DNA from: Trametes villosa
Taxonomy: Eukaryota > Basidiomycota > Agaricomycetes > Polyporales > Polyporaceae
DNA: 64,000 nucleotides
Direction: 5' to 3'
Assembly (NCBI GenBank): GCA_002964805.2
Contig: PUDQ02000069.1
Location: 124,001-188,000 of the forward strand
Shown here: positions 21,045-33,007 of the stretch, piece after piece
Layout: every line of letters starts with the position of its first letter
Position numbering within the stretch: the stretch's first letter is position 1
Notes under the pieces: generated by a model
The model's database searches: none
Told to the model about the DNA's origin: nothing
Seen by the model: only the letters and a program-made list of their open reading frames with translations
Made by a program: the position numbers and the translations under genes

Positions 21045-24000
21045 ATGAACGTCAACCAGCGCGAGCAGGGGAGGGGATACGTACCTCTCGCCGACCATGG
21101 CTTGTAAGCCCACCTGGCGGCCATCCTGGGATGCGCGGCCTGCTGATCCGGTGTTTATGCTCGTTTAGAATTGGTAACCTTCGTACTGCAGCGCTTGTAC
21201 GTCGCTCTCCATCCCGCTGTTTTATATACTTGACAATGAGTCTAGATCAGCACCGACGGCTCCGGTGAGCGATTCATCTTGAGCGCAGCCGTTGCGAAAG
21301 CTCGGCGCATACTCAAGGCTAAGGGGGTGTATCGTTGCTGATTCCGATCTCAAATAACTCATAGTGGAGAGTTACTGTGTACCTAACTTCGACTCTCCTT
21401 CGGTCTTCGCTCGCATCCTCGACAAGGACAAGGTAGCGAGCGAGCTTACTGGCAGCGTGACGATACTGACGAGAATCTCAGGGAGGGCACTTCTCCATTA
21501 CGCCCGTTGACCCCTTTACCACCAAGCAAAGCTACTTGCCGAACTCTAACGTGAGGCCCATATCCTGTATATACCTCAACCATTACTTATCCCATCACAG
21601 ATTCTTCAAACGAAGTATGCCCGCCCCATACCACCACCTTAAGGATCTGGCTCGCTGACCCTCCTTTCAGATTCCTGAACGAACAGGGAGTGGCCACCGT
21701 TACCGGTATACAGCATTTTTCTTCCGCCATATCCCCGTATCCGGCTAACGTTTTCTATCCAGACTTCCTGCCTCGCCAGCCGAGCAGCGCAACCGCCCGC
21801 CCACTCCTCGCATGGCTCACCCGCCGCGTCGAAGTTATCCGCGGCTCAATGCGCCTCCGCGTCGAATGCGCGCCCGCCTTCAACTACGCACGCTCCGCGC
21901 ACACGACCCAGATCCTCCTCGACACCTCCGTCGCGCTCTCGCTCACGCCCGTGCCCAGCCCGCACCCGCACAACAAGGCGCTCTTCTCCTCCGACGCGGA
22001 CGCGCAGCTCACGCTCGACCTGCGCTACATCGCGGAGAGCGGGCTCGAGAACGTGCCGGAGCCGGGCGTGCAGCTGCATTTGCTGGATCTGGCGGAGAAG
22101 GGGCATAAGGGCCCCGGCGTGTGGGCGGAGCTGGAGTTGAGGGAGGGCCAGGCGGTTACTTTCGTGTTGAGGACGCCGCCGGAGGGACAGTTGCCGCCGC
22201 AGGCGCAGCCGACGCATGAGACGGCGAAGCAGATGGGGATCCCGTATGAGAGTGAGTGGGCCTATGGGACCAGGAGTGAAGGACATTTCTGATTGCTGTA
22301 TGCGGTAGAGCTCGTCGCGGGCGCGTCTACCCTGCGTTCGGTGGACGACCCAATTCTCACGAAGGTACGTTCCGGTAAAGCCTGTCATCCGCCATGCACA
22401 CTGCTGACCATCCGCCCAGACCCTCCTCCGCGAGCTCCTCGAAGTAAGTCCCTCTCCCCTCTCAGCCTATCCCCGCTCTCGCTCACACGCGCATACAGCA
22501 AACGAACAACTACTGGAACGCGTGGATCCGGCGCTCGACGTACACGGGCTCGTGGAAGGAGGCCGTGAACCGGAGCGCGCTCGCGCTCAAGCTGCTCATC
22601 TACGAGCCGACGGGCGCCGTCGTCGCGAGCCCGACGTTCAGCTTGCCCGAGTATATTGGCGGGACGCGGAACTGGTGCGTGTGTTCCCACATATGACAGA
22701 TCGCCGCTATAGACATAGCACTAATGTGAGGACGCATACGTAGGGATTATCGGTCAGTCCTATGTTGAGGACTCGTGTGGTATAGTGAACTCATGATAGG
22801 TAATGGGGTAGCGCGTCGTGGATCCGCGACTCGTCGTTCACGCTGTATGCGCTCATTCGCCTCGGGTTCACCCATGAGGCGAACGGTGAGTCTACTTTGC
22901 ATGCGGGAACGCAGGCGCTGACTGTATCCCCCCGGGCTACAGCATACATGGAGTTCATCTTCGAGCGCGTGCGTGCGCGCGACCCAGATGGCTCGCTGAA
23001 GATCATGTATGTACCGGCTCACAGTTTGTCTCAGCACCCACTCACGTATTTGGTGTTAGGTACACTATCCATGGTCTGCAACGTCGACGCTGGATACGAG
23101 GAACACCGGAGCTGATCGATAGTGTATTCACGCAGGCGAGAAGGAGTTCCCAGAAGAAGAGCTCTCGCACCTTGACGGACACAAAGGCTCGAAGCCCGTC
23201 CGGTACGCTACTCGCGTCAATCTCTCATCTATCGCGATAACTGAGCTGTGCACTCAGGATTGGAAACGGAGCTATCGACCACGTGCAGCTGGTGGGTGTT
23301 CTTCAGAAGAGTATTGAGTGTCTGGATGCTAATCGTTGGGGACACGCAGGATATCTACGGCGAACTGTGAGTATACACTCTGGCGGAGTTGCTTTTATGC
23401 TCACGCAATTGCTCAGGATGGACTGTATCTACCTCTCGCAGAAGGTGCGTCGCTTCTACGCTCCAGCTAGTCGCCCGCAAAGCTCACAGGAGCCTGCAGC
23501 ACGGACGCCCCCTGGTACGTCGTCTAGACATGTAGCTCACCCATCGATCCTGACACAGCGTACCAGAGCTACGATACCTGGTGAGCACGCTGTGCCACCT
23601 CCTAACGCGTAATACTAAACTGCATCGTCGATCAGGGTGGCTGTCAGGGACATGTGAGTTGGCTTATTTTCTCGTGCATCGTTGCTATGCTGATCATCCT
23701 CGTATAGCGTCGAATGTATGCACCTCATTCGACGCGTGTATGCTGCTACTCACCTCGGCTACCAGACGTGATCTCCCACATCGGCGATCCTGACTTGTAC
23801 GCGACCCTTCCTAGGCTCGTATATCTTCCAATGCACCTGCTCACCCTTTTCCTCCTTGCAGGTCGATTTGGTAAGTCACATCGAAGGTCGGCCGTGGCCA
23901 TTCCCCATTCTGAACATTTGCGGATATTGTAGGGAGGTCCGGAACCGGCACCGGCACTTCACTGTGAGTCCCAGCGACATTGAGTGTAGGCAGTATAAGC

Positions 24001-25140
24001 TAACATGAGGCTGTGTTCGTAGTACTCCAAGGTATGATCTCTTCAGTATGCTTTTTCACGCTTTGCTGATTGCCAGTGGTAGGTCATGATGTGGTGAGTA
24101 GGCCGGTTCTAACTTGACGAACGCCCTCGGGATGTGCCTGCTTCTCAACGCTAACTTCCCCTGTAGGGTGGCCATAGATCGCGGTACGCCCCCCTCCCCT
24201 GCCCCTTGTATCTTATGTTCCAACTTACCACTACCTCAGGAATCCGCCTCGCCGAGAAACGCTCCCTCCCGTGCCCGCGCCGGAACGAGTGGTACGCGGC
24301 ACGGGACGCGCTGTACGAGGAGATCATGCACAAGGCGTGGAACCCCGAGAAGCGCATCTTCGCGCAGAGCTACGAGGACCTCGAGATCCTCGACTCCGCG
24401 CTGCTCATCATGCCGCTCGTCTTCTTCTCCACCCCGGTGCGTCTTCTTCTCTTTCTCTTTAAGGGGTGAGAGGATGGGGCTGACACGCGGACGGGGATAT
24501 AGTCGGACCCGAGGTTCTTGAGCACGTTGAAGCAAATCCTCCTGAGCCCGGAAAGGGGCGGGTTGACGTCTAACGTAGGTCGAGACACGTTCTTGTCAGG
24601 TTGTATGCGTGCTGAAGCGCATCCCGTAGGGGCTTGTGTACCGCTACGACGTCTCGAAGACCGACGATGGCGTCGGCGGCGAGGAAGGCACCTTCTGTCT
24701 TTGCACGCTCTGGTACGCCCTCACCCCTATCTCCTCGCACTCACACCCGGCTAATGCAACACGGCGCGCTCCAGGTGCGTCGAAGCCCTCGCGCGGGCGG
24801 GCGAGTACGACAAGGCGATGCTCGCGAAGGCCGTCGCGATGTTCGAGGACTTCCTGCAGTACACGAACCACCTCGGCCTCTGCACCGAGGAGATCTCCGA
24901 CGCGGGCGAAGCGTGCGTCTCTCTCATTCTTCCGTAACATTTTTCGTTTGTTATCTATGGTGCTGACGGCACGGCTGCAGGCTGGGCAACGCGGTGCAGG
25001 GCTTCACGTACGTGCCTCGATGTCGTTACGGCGAGGTGGGGTCGGGTTGGCTGACCTTTGGTTGGTACAGGCACGTCACCCTTATCTCGGCGGCGTACAA
25101 CCTGTCCCGGATGCTCTCGAAGGGCGCTAGGTCGTCCTAG
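21045..25140 (+). CDS. GH15-family glycoside hydrolase (glucoamylase/trehalase-like), about 35 exons
   Basis: Predicted 697-residue GH15 hydrolase acting on an alpha-glucoside. Exons: 21045-21103, 21169-21196, 21246-21264, 21365-21432, 21482-21550, 21601-21614, 21671-21705, 21763-22251, 22309-22364, 22420-22443, 22499-22674, 22744-22752, 22812-22885, 22943-23006, 23060-23073, 23136-23202, 23258-23291, 23350-23366, 23417-23444, 23500-23514, 23567-23580, 23636-23653, 23708-23715, 23766-23796, 23862-23870, 23933-23963, 24023-24031, 24083-24093, 24167-24183, 24240-24436, 24503-24574, 24630-24712, 24775-24912, 24981-25007, 25071-25140. All join in frame. Family landmarks in order: [81 protein letters not shown] (probable acid Glu), [31 protein letters not shown] (probable base Glu). 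No signal peptide, so cytosolic. The micro-exon calls rest on family homology and phase; a few boundaries could shift. Confidence 0.85.
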
Positions 25141-25297
25141 AAGTGTTTGTATCATAGGATGTGTAGAGGCGCAACGCACTGCATATCATCTATGGAGGGA
25201 AGAGGGGGGAGCGAATGATTGTGTTGTGCCGAAACCTGCACGAAGTGTATGCGTATTGCATCGTGCAAAAGTCGGAAACACTGTACGCTATAGGCTA

Positions 25298-25612
25298 GAA
25301 CGATGTGTGAGAGGGGGTGCAGAGGTCCCCTGTGGGAACGCCGGAATACCAATTTCAGGGGGAAATCGCGAACGGGGTGGCGGGCGCTCGGCCTGTGGCT
25401 ACGGCCTCGCCGATGCTGCGGGCCCAATACCTGCTCACGGCCTCCATCTATGCTGAAAGTTACCCGAAGTGTGTGTAATTCATTCATAAAGCCCTGGAGA
25501 TTTTCTAAGGAGTTTCTGTGCACAAACTGAGCGGACTCGCGAAGGGCCAGAGGGGGGTTCAAACTCCGCAGTTCCCACGGGGGACCTTTGCACCCCCTCT
25601 CACACATCGTTC
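25298..25612. repeat. Short inverted-repeat (MITE-like) element
   Basis: About 46 bp at 25298-25343 (GAACGATGTGTGAGAGGGGG then TGCAGAGGTCCCC) recur inverted at 25567-25612, with a few mismatches. The whole is about 315 bp and could fold as a long hairpin. A related, more degenerate pair lies in an intron at 55476-55611, which supports a dispersed element. No target duplication was identified. Confidence 0.6.
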
Positions 25613-25790
25613 CAGCCTCCCTTCGGGAGGAACGATTGTCTTCCACCCCCGAACGTGAGGCTGGCTTACGAGCCTAGTAGGCTAGTACGCTATGGGTTAG
25701 GCGTCATGCATCATGCATCATGCGTGAAAACAAAAGGTACGTTCGCCCGATGCACCCCAACGGCAAAAACTGCCGACAATATCCTGCAGT

Positions 25791-25860
25791 GCATTAAGGG
25801 GGAATCGAACCCCCGGCGGGTCGATGGCAACGACCCAGGTTACCACTACCCCATTAATGC
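25791..25860 (-). tRNA. trnG(GCC): tRNA-Gly(GCC)
   Basis: On the minus strand the 70-nt sequence folds as a cloverleaf. The acceptor stem is GCATTAA with TTAATGC. The D loop contains AGTGGTA. The anticodon stem GGTCG/CGACC encloses loop TTGCCAT, giving anticodon GCC. The T arm is GGGGGTTCGATTCCCCC. No intron. CCA is not encoded, as normal for a nuclear tRNA gene. Confidence 0.93.
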
Positions 25861-26641
25861 GTGTTCATATAAGCCGGTTTTATGTATTTCAACTCCAATT
25901 ACCAGACCACTCTCACACAGGCACCAAAACCGCTTCAGGAATCCATCGACTCTTTCGCAGCATTCGATGTTGACACGACCACCCACAATCTCGAAATCAC
26001 TCCTGGACATGGTCGCGCTTGGAAGTACAGCCGGGTCAGTTTTCGGATGATCAGGCCGGGTCCTTCGCCGTACGCCGCATACGCTACGAGATCGTATAGA
26101 CCTGTGGGGGCCTTCACCGAGCACTTGCAAGTATAGCAGTTCCGCAACCATCAGGAAAAAGCGCGCAGCACCAGGAAGATACACGTTCAGGCATGGGTAT
26201 GTGCCTCACTTTCGTACCAATGACACGTCGTTGACAAGCCTGTAGTTACGCTTTGCGTGGGTGTGAGTTCGCAGGACCGTACGGTCTGCGTTCACGCCTC
26301 CGGGCCATCCGAATGGGAGTAGACGGACCTCACAGTCGACCTAACGGAATCTGAACGGAGTCGTCGCACGGCTACCCATCATACCTTGGGAGTCCCTAGA
26401 CTCTTGAAGACGGCCTCGACTCTTGAGCTTGATGCGTTATGTGCTATCTCCCCACATCCTCCTATGTGCGACTCTGCAGCCTGCGAAACCCGAAACGCGA
26501 CCGCGGCATGACGTCAAGCTCGCAAGGCCGACACGGTTCTCTGCTTCTCTCATGTTCGACGGGCGAACTCGACTCAAGCATCGAGCTCGGGACCGACGTC
26601 TCATGATCCTCTCCGCGGCCTCGTGAAACTGGCTTGCGGTA
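25861..26641. other. Intergenic between tRNA-Gly and the next SDR
   Basis: No gene supported in either strand. Confidence 0.4.
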
Positions 26642-26647
26642 TATAAA
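26642..26647 (+). promoter_or_regulatory. TATA box upstream of the diacetyl-reductase-like SDR
   Basis: TATAAA in GGTATATAAAGGCG, 93 bp before the ATG. Confidence 0.6.
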
Positions 26648-26734
26648 GGCGAGGCGCGGAGGTGCGGGAGGACGACATCACCTCGCCTACTGGACTACAC
26701 CTTTCACTCTCTTGCAGCATAGAAGCATACAACG

Positions 26735-27975
26735 ATGAGCGCAACAGCGAGTACCTCCTCAAGACATATCGCGATCATAACCGGCGCCGCCGAAGGCATC
26801 GGGCGCGGGATCGCGCTCCGGCTCGCGCAGGACGGGCTCGACCTCGGGCTGTTCGACCTCCCGCGCGCGCAGGAGAAGGTGGAGGCCCTCGCGACGGAGC
26901 TGAGGAAGGAGCGTGGGGTGAGGGTGGTGTGTGTGTATGGGGACGTGTCGAAGGAGGAGGATGTGGAGAGGTTGGTGGAGACGGTTGTTGGGGAGTTGGG
27001 GTCGGTGTGGGCGGTGAGTGTGTCTTGTTGGGTTTGGGAGGAGGAGGCTGACAGTGTTGGTGTGAGTAGATGATCGCGAATGCGGGTATTTCGATGAACC
27101 GCGTCCTACACGAAAGTGAGTGTCCCTTCGTACGTGCGATGCGTCATTCAGAGATGCTGAGCAGCAGCGATACAGCACCAACGGAAGATCTGGACAAACT
27201 CCTCGGCGTGAACATCAAAGGCACCTTCTTCTGCTACAAGTACGCCGCGATGCAGATGATCAAGCAGGGCAAGGGCGGGCGCCTCATCGGGGCCTCCTCC
27301 ATCGCCGGCAAGAAGGGTACGCTTTTCACATCGCATTCCACGTTCTCGAGTCTCGACGGCGTGGTGGCTGACGCGCGGGGTGGGGTAGGGCTGCCGGAGC
27401 AGGCGGTGTACAGCGCGACGAAGTTCGCGATCCGGGGCATGACGCAGTGCGCGGCGATGGATTATGGAAAGTATGGGATCACGGCGAACTCGTATGCGCC
27501 TGGAGTGATTGAGACGCCTCTCAGTAAGTGAATCTGACAGTCATGTGGAGGGCGCGGCTGACCTACGCATGTGTGCTGCAGTGGGGTATCTGGACGAGTA
27601 CCACACGTCGAAAACGGGACAGCCGAAGGGTTCATGGACGAAATCGGTAAGCTGCGACGTCTTGCTCCGGAGTAACCCTCTCGTACTGAACACGGGCACA
27701 GTTTAACAGCCTAAGCGTCCTCGGACGAAACGGCCAGCCCGAAGACGTCGCGAAGCTCGTCTCCTTCCTCGTCTCGGAGGACTCCGCGTTCATCACCGGT
27801 ACGCCCCCACCCTCCTCTCCTCTCTCCCCTCGAGCCACGCACTGATTCACGTTCGCGCCCCGGCTACCCAGGCCAGTCGGTAAGTTGCCGCCCCGGTGTT
27901 CATCGCCGCTGTTCGGGCCCAGGCTGATTACCTTCGCGCTAGTACCTCGTCGACGGAGGCATCTGCTTCGATTGA
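26735..27975 (+). CDS. SDR, diacetyl/acetoin-reductase-like, eight exons
   Basis: Predicted NAD(P)(H)-dependent reductase of 267 residues, unrelated in detail to SDRs A-F. Exons: 26735-27013, 27070-27115, 27176-27316, 27389-27523, 27582-27646, 27702-27798, 27872-27879, 27943-27975; exon 7 is only 8 nt. Motifs: TGAAEGIG, then [19 protein letters not shown], the catalytic Ser in [35 protein letters not shown], and the C-terminal [10 protein letters not shown] typical of SDRs whose C-terminus closes with a VDGG motif. The family resembles fungal and bacterial diacetyl reductases, but other small ketones or sugars are possible substrates. A TATA box precedes it. All junctions are GT-AG. Confidence 0.9.
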
Positions 27976-29272
27976 GTGCGCGGTGGCGTCCCGTGTGTGG
28001 ATTACCGCGGTCGTCTCCGGAGTTAGGCTAGCTAAGGTGAGTTCCATTGCTCGGAGAGAGTGGCGATCCGTGGACGCTGAGGAGTTTGCCGCAGTGGCGG
28101 GGCCGCGTAGTGGATACATGCATGTAAACATGTTGTATGTTGCCCCCTCTTATAGAGGGAATGTCTGGGAAAGGATTTCTACATGGCAGAAACCATCAGC
28201 GGCGCGCGATTCTGGATCCTAGTTCTTCCGCCACCCAAACTCCCAATCGACGATTCTGAGCGGAGATGGCCCTTGCGCCGCTATGCAAAAATGCAGCCAC
28301 CCAGCCTCGCACGCGCCTCGCCTCGATACCGGTAATTCCAGCTGGCCAAGAGTGCGCCTGTTGCGCCCAAGATAGGCCCACCGATGCTGTACATGGAGGC
28401 GCAGGTGCGCCGTTGCGATTCACGCGCAGATTCGCACTGATCCTACAACCTGCAGGTTCAGGAAGCGGCGATCGCGACTCCGATAAGCAATGCAGTTCCC
28501 GTTGCAGGTAAAGGCCGCGCCACCTGCAGGAGTGGCGTTTGACCGGGAGCGGTCTGCGCCTGCGGCCCTAGGGAGGGTGAGGACGCCCCGGGAGTTTGCG
28601 GCCTGCTGAGTGCCTACACTCAGTAGAGCGCGTAAGCAATGTTCTCGCGCCGGGCACAGGCGCGAATTCTCCCGACGCGTGCGACAGAGTTCTTGCTTCG
28701 GCTCTCTCGTGCTAGTATCTGATGGGCGCGGTCCACACGCGCAGGAAGAACGTTGGGCAGGTACCGCATGCCGTCTACAGCTGCGCGCCGGATGCCACTG
28801 TGGCCTTCCCAATCCTGGACTGCTCAGACGGCGAGGCTGGGGCTCTCATCGATGGGGCGCAATGCCAAGCGTGTATGCGCACCCGCGGTGCATGCGGGAC
28901 TTCGGTTCCGTAGCGTAGCGGATGCGCTGAGCGTGCACCGGAGAAGCGGCGGGTGCGGATGCACTGTGCATGCGCACGCGCGGGGGAGTGCGTTTGCAAT
29001 GCACTGATTAGATTGAGATGGAGAGGGGGTGCGGCGGATGCGGTCATAGACAAAGTTGGGTCGCGCGCGGAACTAGATTGACTATCACGAGCCTTCTGAC
29101 AGCTTTCAGATTTCTATGGAGAAGCTCGGGGTGCCCCTCATATGCCCACCGCCTCCAACTTCGCTGCGTCTTCTCCGCCCCACCTCCCCTCTACCTCATC
29201 TGCTGGGCGACAGCGACGACGACAACCGCAACAACCACGACCACCGGCACGTAGGAATAAATCACAGCCTTT
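27976..29272. other. Intergenic upstream of the CYP63-like gene
   Basis: No supported gene. Open frames near 28610-28920 and 29018-29254 lack domains. Confidence 0.4.
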
Positions 29273-31958
29273 ATGATGGCTTCTCTGCCGCCAGGACCAC
29301 GTTATATCCTGCGTCAACTACCCAATGTTCTCACTCCGCCGACACTCGTCTACGCGGTCGCATACATCGCGCGCAAGCACCTTGACCTACACCCACCAAC
29401 ATGGGTACTCGTGCTCGCGTATCTCTTCTCTTGGCCACTCGCGTTCACCGCGCTTGTACAATATCACGACTACACGAACCAACTTCGCGCGCGTTCCCGA
29501 GGGGCGGTCTGCGCGCGCGAGATCCCACACAAGTGGCCGGGTAGCATCGACTTGCTGAAGAGGATCTTTGCTTTGGACAAGGTGCAATATATGGGTGCGT
29601 ACCGCCACTGCACGCCCTGATCGGTGTATGCCCGCGTCTACGCCGGATCCGAGAAACGCGGGGCTCGATAGCGCTGCAGAGTGCACACACTCTTTTTGCT
29701 CATCTACGAAATACCCAGGTCACTCGCTGTTCCAGTGGAGGGAGGAATATGGCAACATCTTCAACTTTAGGGTGATGTTTGAGGATAGGGTGCGTATTTG
29801 CACCGCACACAGCCTACCCTCCACGGCTACTTACACTGGGACGTCTCGACGACAGATCTTTACTACTGAGCCGGATTATATCAAGGTGCGAATACCGAAT
29901 AGATGCCTAAATAGCCGCGGAGTGTGATCATGCATACGCAGATGTTACTCGCGACCGAGTTCAACCACTACGAGAAGGGTTAGTGCATTTCCCTCGAGTA
30001 AGGGGAGCCACATTGGGTTGACCGGGCGTGACGTCAGGTCCGCTCTTGTGGGAGCAGCTGAACACCCTCCTAGGCTACGGCGTCTTCAACTCTGATGGTA
30101 AGCACGGAATTGATTCTCAGCCGCCGCGATGACCGACCGTCTCGGTTCGTAGGTGAGATGTGGAAGTGGGTTTGAATGCACCAATACTCCCCGCAACCAC
30201 GGCTTAAAGCGACTGCGCAGATTCCACAGGACCATGACGCGTCCGTTCTTCAGCAGAGACCGTATCACGCACTTCGACATCTTTGACCGGTATGTAGAGT
30301 CTCGCCTCGCGCATCCTGCGCACACTGACGCTGTTGAATGGCGCCCAGACACGCAGAACACGCACTGAACAAGGTCTCCGCACGCCTTCGCGAAGGCATC
30401 CCAGTCGACTGGCAAGACGTCGTGTCGCGCTTCACGATGGACTCCGCGACGGAGTTCCTCTTCGGCAAAGACGTCCGCTCGCTCGACGCGCCGCTCCCCT
30501 ACCCCTCCACCTACTCCGCGCCCACGCCCTTCTCCGGCGCCAGCCCCGCCGCGTCCTCGGAGACAGCTGTGCACCCCGCCGACCGCTTCGTGCGCGCGTT
30601 CCAGGACGCGCTGGAGGCGACGGCGATCCGGGGGCGGTTCTTGCAGTCGTGGCCGTTGTTTGAGTTTTGGGGGGATAAGGTGAAGCAGCACTTGAAGGCG
30701 GTGGATGAGTTCATCGACCCGATTGTGGAGGATGCGTTGAGGAGGAAGGCGGAGAAGGTCAGGACCGGTGTTGAGGAGGAGAAGGCGAAGGAGCAGGTCC
30801 GGGACGATGAGACGCTGTTGGAGCATTTGGTGAAGTTTACGGACGGTAAGTCGGGCTACATATTGCGCTGTGCGTCTGAAGGACGCGAAGGCTGACTCTC
30901 TGCGGCTCGTAAGACCACAAAGTGATCAAAGACGAAACGCTCAACATCCTACTCGCGGGCCGCGATACGACGTCGTGCACGCTCACATTCGCTGTGTATG
31001 CGCTCGCCGAGCACCCGGACGTGCTGAAGCGGCTCCTCGCTGAGATTTTGTCCGTCGTCGGCCCCTCGCAGAGGCCGACTTACGACAACGTCCGGGAGAT
31101 GAAGTATATGCGCGCGTTCATCAACGAGGTGCTGAGGTTGTGGCCGCCTGTGTGAGTCGTCCTATGAACGAGGTTACTGGTACAGCGCTGACCTCGACCC
31201 TACACTTCTTGCAGCCCTGTCAACTCGAGGCAAGCATATCACTCGTTTTAGCTACGAACCGATATCGGAACTCACCTTTGAACAGATGCTCGATCGAGCC
31301 CATGACCTGGAAGAGCATGATCCCTGGCGAGCCAGACATCTATATCCCGCCGCGCACGCGCTGCCTCTACTCCGTGCTGCTCATGCACCGCAGGAAGGAC
31401 CTCTGGGGCCCCGACGGTACGCTCGGCTTGGCCCCTCTCGCGCGCCATAACGCTAACTCGGGATCGCATGTAGCCCTGGCCTTCGACCCGGACCGCTTCC
31501 TCGACGCGCGCGTGCAGAAGTACCTCGTCCCCAATCCGTTCATCTTCCTCCCCTTCAACGCCGGCCCGCGCATCTGTCTCGGGCAGCAGGTACGCTCCCC
31601 CTTCCCCTCTTCCCACCCCCTCCCCCTCTCCTGGTCTTATTCATACCGCTGACGATAAACGGCGCTGCAGTTCGCGTACAACGAGATCTCGTTCATGCTC
31701 ACGCGGATCCTGCAACGCTTCGCGGGCGTCGTGCTCCGGCAGGACGCGCACCCCGCGGCCGCGCCGCCCCCGGGCGTGGAGCGCAGCCCGTACGCGGTCG
31801 ACGGGCGCGAGCGCGTGTGGATGCGGAGCCACTTGACGACGTATGCGAAGGTGCGTCCTGTTGTTTTGAGGTGTGTGGAGGGGGTGTGGAATGCTGATGG
31901 GCGGCGTTTTGGGTAGAATGGGCTGTGGGTCGAGATGGAGGAGGCGGTCCAGGAGTGA
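29273..31958 (+). CDS. Cytochrome P450, CYP63-like, 14 exons
   Basis: Predicted membrane-anchored monooxygenase (endoplasmic reticulum), 606 residues. Exons: 29273-29594, 29719-29789, 29856-29885, 29942-29978, 30038-30097, 30153-30165, 30221-30289, 30349-30845, 30914-31151, 31215-31229, 31286-31416, 31474-31589, 31671-31850, 31917-31958. The N-terminus [18 protein letters not shown] followed by hydrophobic segments is characteristic of CYP63, a family of Phanerochaete known for alkane and xenobiotic oxidation. Other marks: [34 protein letters not shown], the I-helix LLAGRDTT, the EVLR of the ExxR motif, FDPDRFLD and the haem ligand segment [13 protein letters not shown] second Met follows the first immediately. 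Intron 10 starts with GC (TCGAG then gcaagc). Substrate cannot be predicted. Confidence 0.9.
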
Positions 31959-32944
31959 AACGGGTAAGTGTTTCGGGGGGACGGACCTGGGTGGGAGACG
32001 TGTGCGATGGCGTGGACCTTCTTGTAGCTATGTTACCATGTGTTCTTGTCGACAGTGTATTGTAGGCCGGGTGTTTTGTACTCTTCCCGGTGGCTCCTGA
32101 GCGCTGAGCAGTCCAGAGCAGTCCTCAGGCTGAGCGCATACTTGGGTCGGGATATGTCGCGGTGAGCCCTTCAATTGCATATTGCAATCAAAAATAGTGT
32201 CGCGGGTTTGTTGAATGCCCATGAAGCCACTTTAAAGCTTTATATCTTAGCCCTGAGTCACGTCGACAGAGGCGTAAGTTAGATGAGTTTGCTGCTAGCG
32301 CGTATCATGCGCCCGCCTGGGCAGTGCGCGCACGCCTATTGCCACTGACTCTTTCCTGGACACCACCATCATCGCTCTTTCATGCGGCATTATGCGGCTC
32401 TCTCTACGCGCGTGTTATAAACCCAGTCTAAGACCTCCGCTTTACGCAAGAGAACACAGCGCACCTCACGTCCTATAATCCTCAGGCGGCGTCGATTCAA
32501 GTCAGCCGTTGCGTCAACTTCTTGAATGCAGCATATGAAGCGTATACGTACGAAGCCTTTCGAGAAGGAGGCGCCATTCTCTGCAGGTGATATTAGTAAG
32601 GAGTCCAGTCATATATGTATGCACGCACATCGATTCGTTTTACGCAAGGCTACGGTTTTATGACAACAGCCACCAAGTACTCTCCGAACTATTCATCCTG
32701 CCACGAGCTGTCGTCCGAGTCCTTCACCTATCCGAGTAGTCGCTCGCCGCGGTCCCGGGGTGCTTATGCTCGATGGCTGGCAGTGCTGCATCTCAGCTAC
32801 GATTGACAGTGACCTGATTTCTCCTATCATTAGTCATTATGCAAGATTCCGATTATACCTTGGGCGGCGAGCCGCCACGGTAACGTATTACGCTGCGCCT
32901 CGCAATCATCGAACACACACAAGCGGCTGCGTGCACGCCAGTCA
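31959..32944. other. Intergenic between the P450 and HET-like gene 1
   Basis: No gene seen. Moderately AT-richer than the flanking exons. Confidence 0.4.
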
Positions 32945-32951
32945 TATATAA
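32945..32951 (+). promoter_or_regulatory. TATA box upstream of HET-like gene 1
   Basis: TATATAA, 57 bp ahead of the ATG at 33008. An ATG at 32951 overlaps this box, which argues that translation starts at the downstream ATG. Confidence 0.55.
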
Positions 32952-33007
32952 TGCTCGCACGAACAGCACTCATATCCTCTGTACACTTCAGCCCAGCAAC
33001 TTTCCTC

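Noticed and set aside
1..31958. A single biosynthetic gene cluster of SDRs, ThDP enzyme and P450
   Set aside because: No backbone synthase (polyketide, peptide or terpene), transporter or pathway regulator was found; kept only as a weak inference.
32951..33007. Upstream ATG of HET-like gene 1
   Set aside because: It overlaps TATATAA, the likely core promoter; the ATG at 33008 is better placed.
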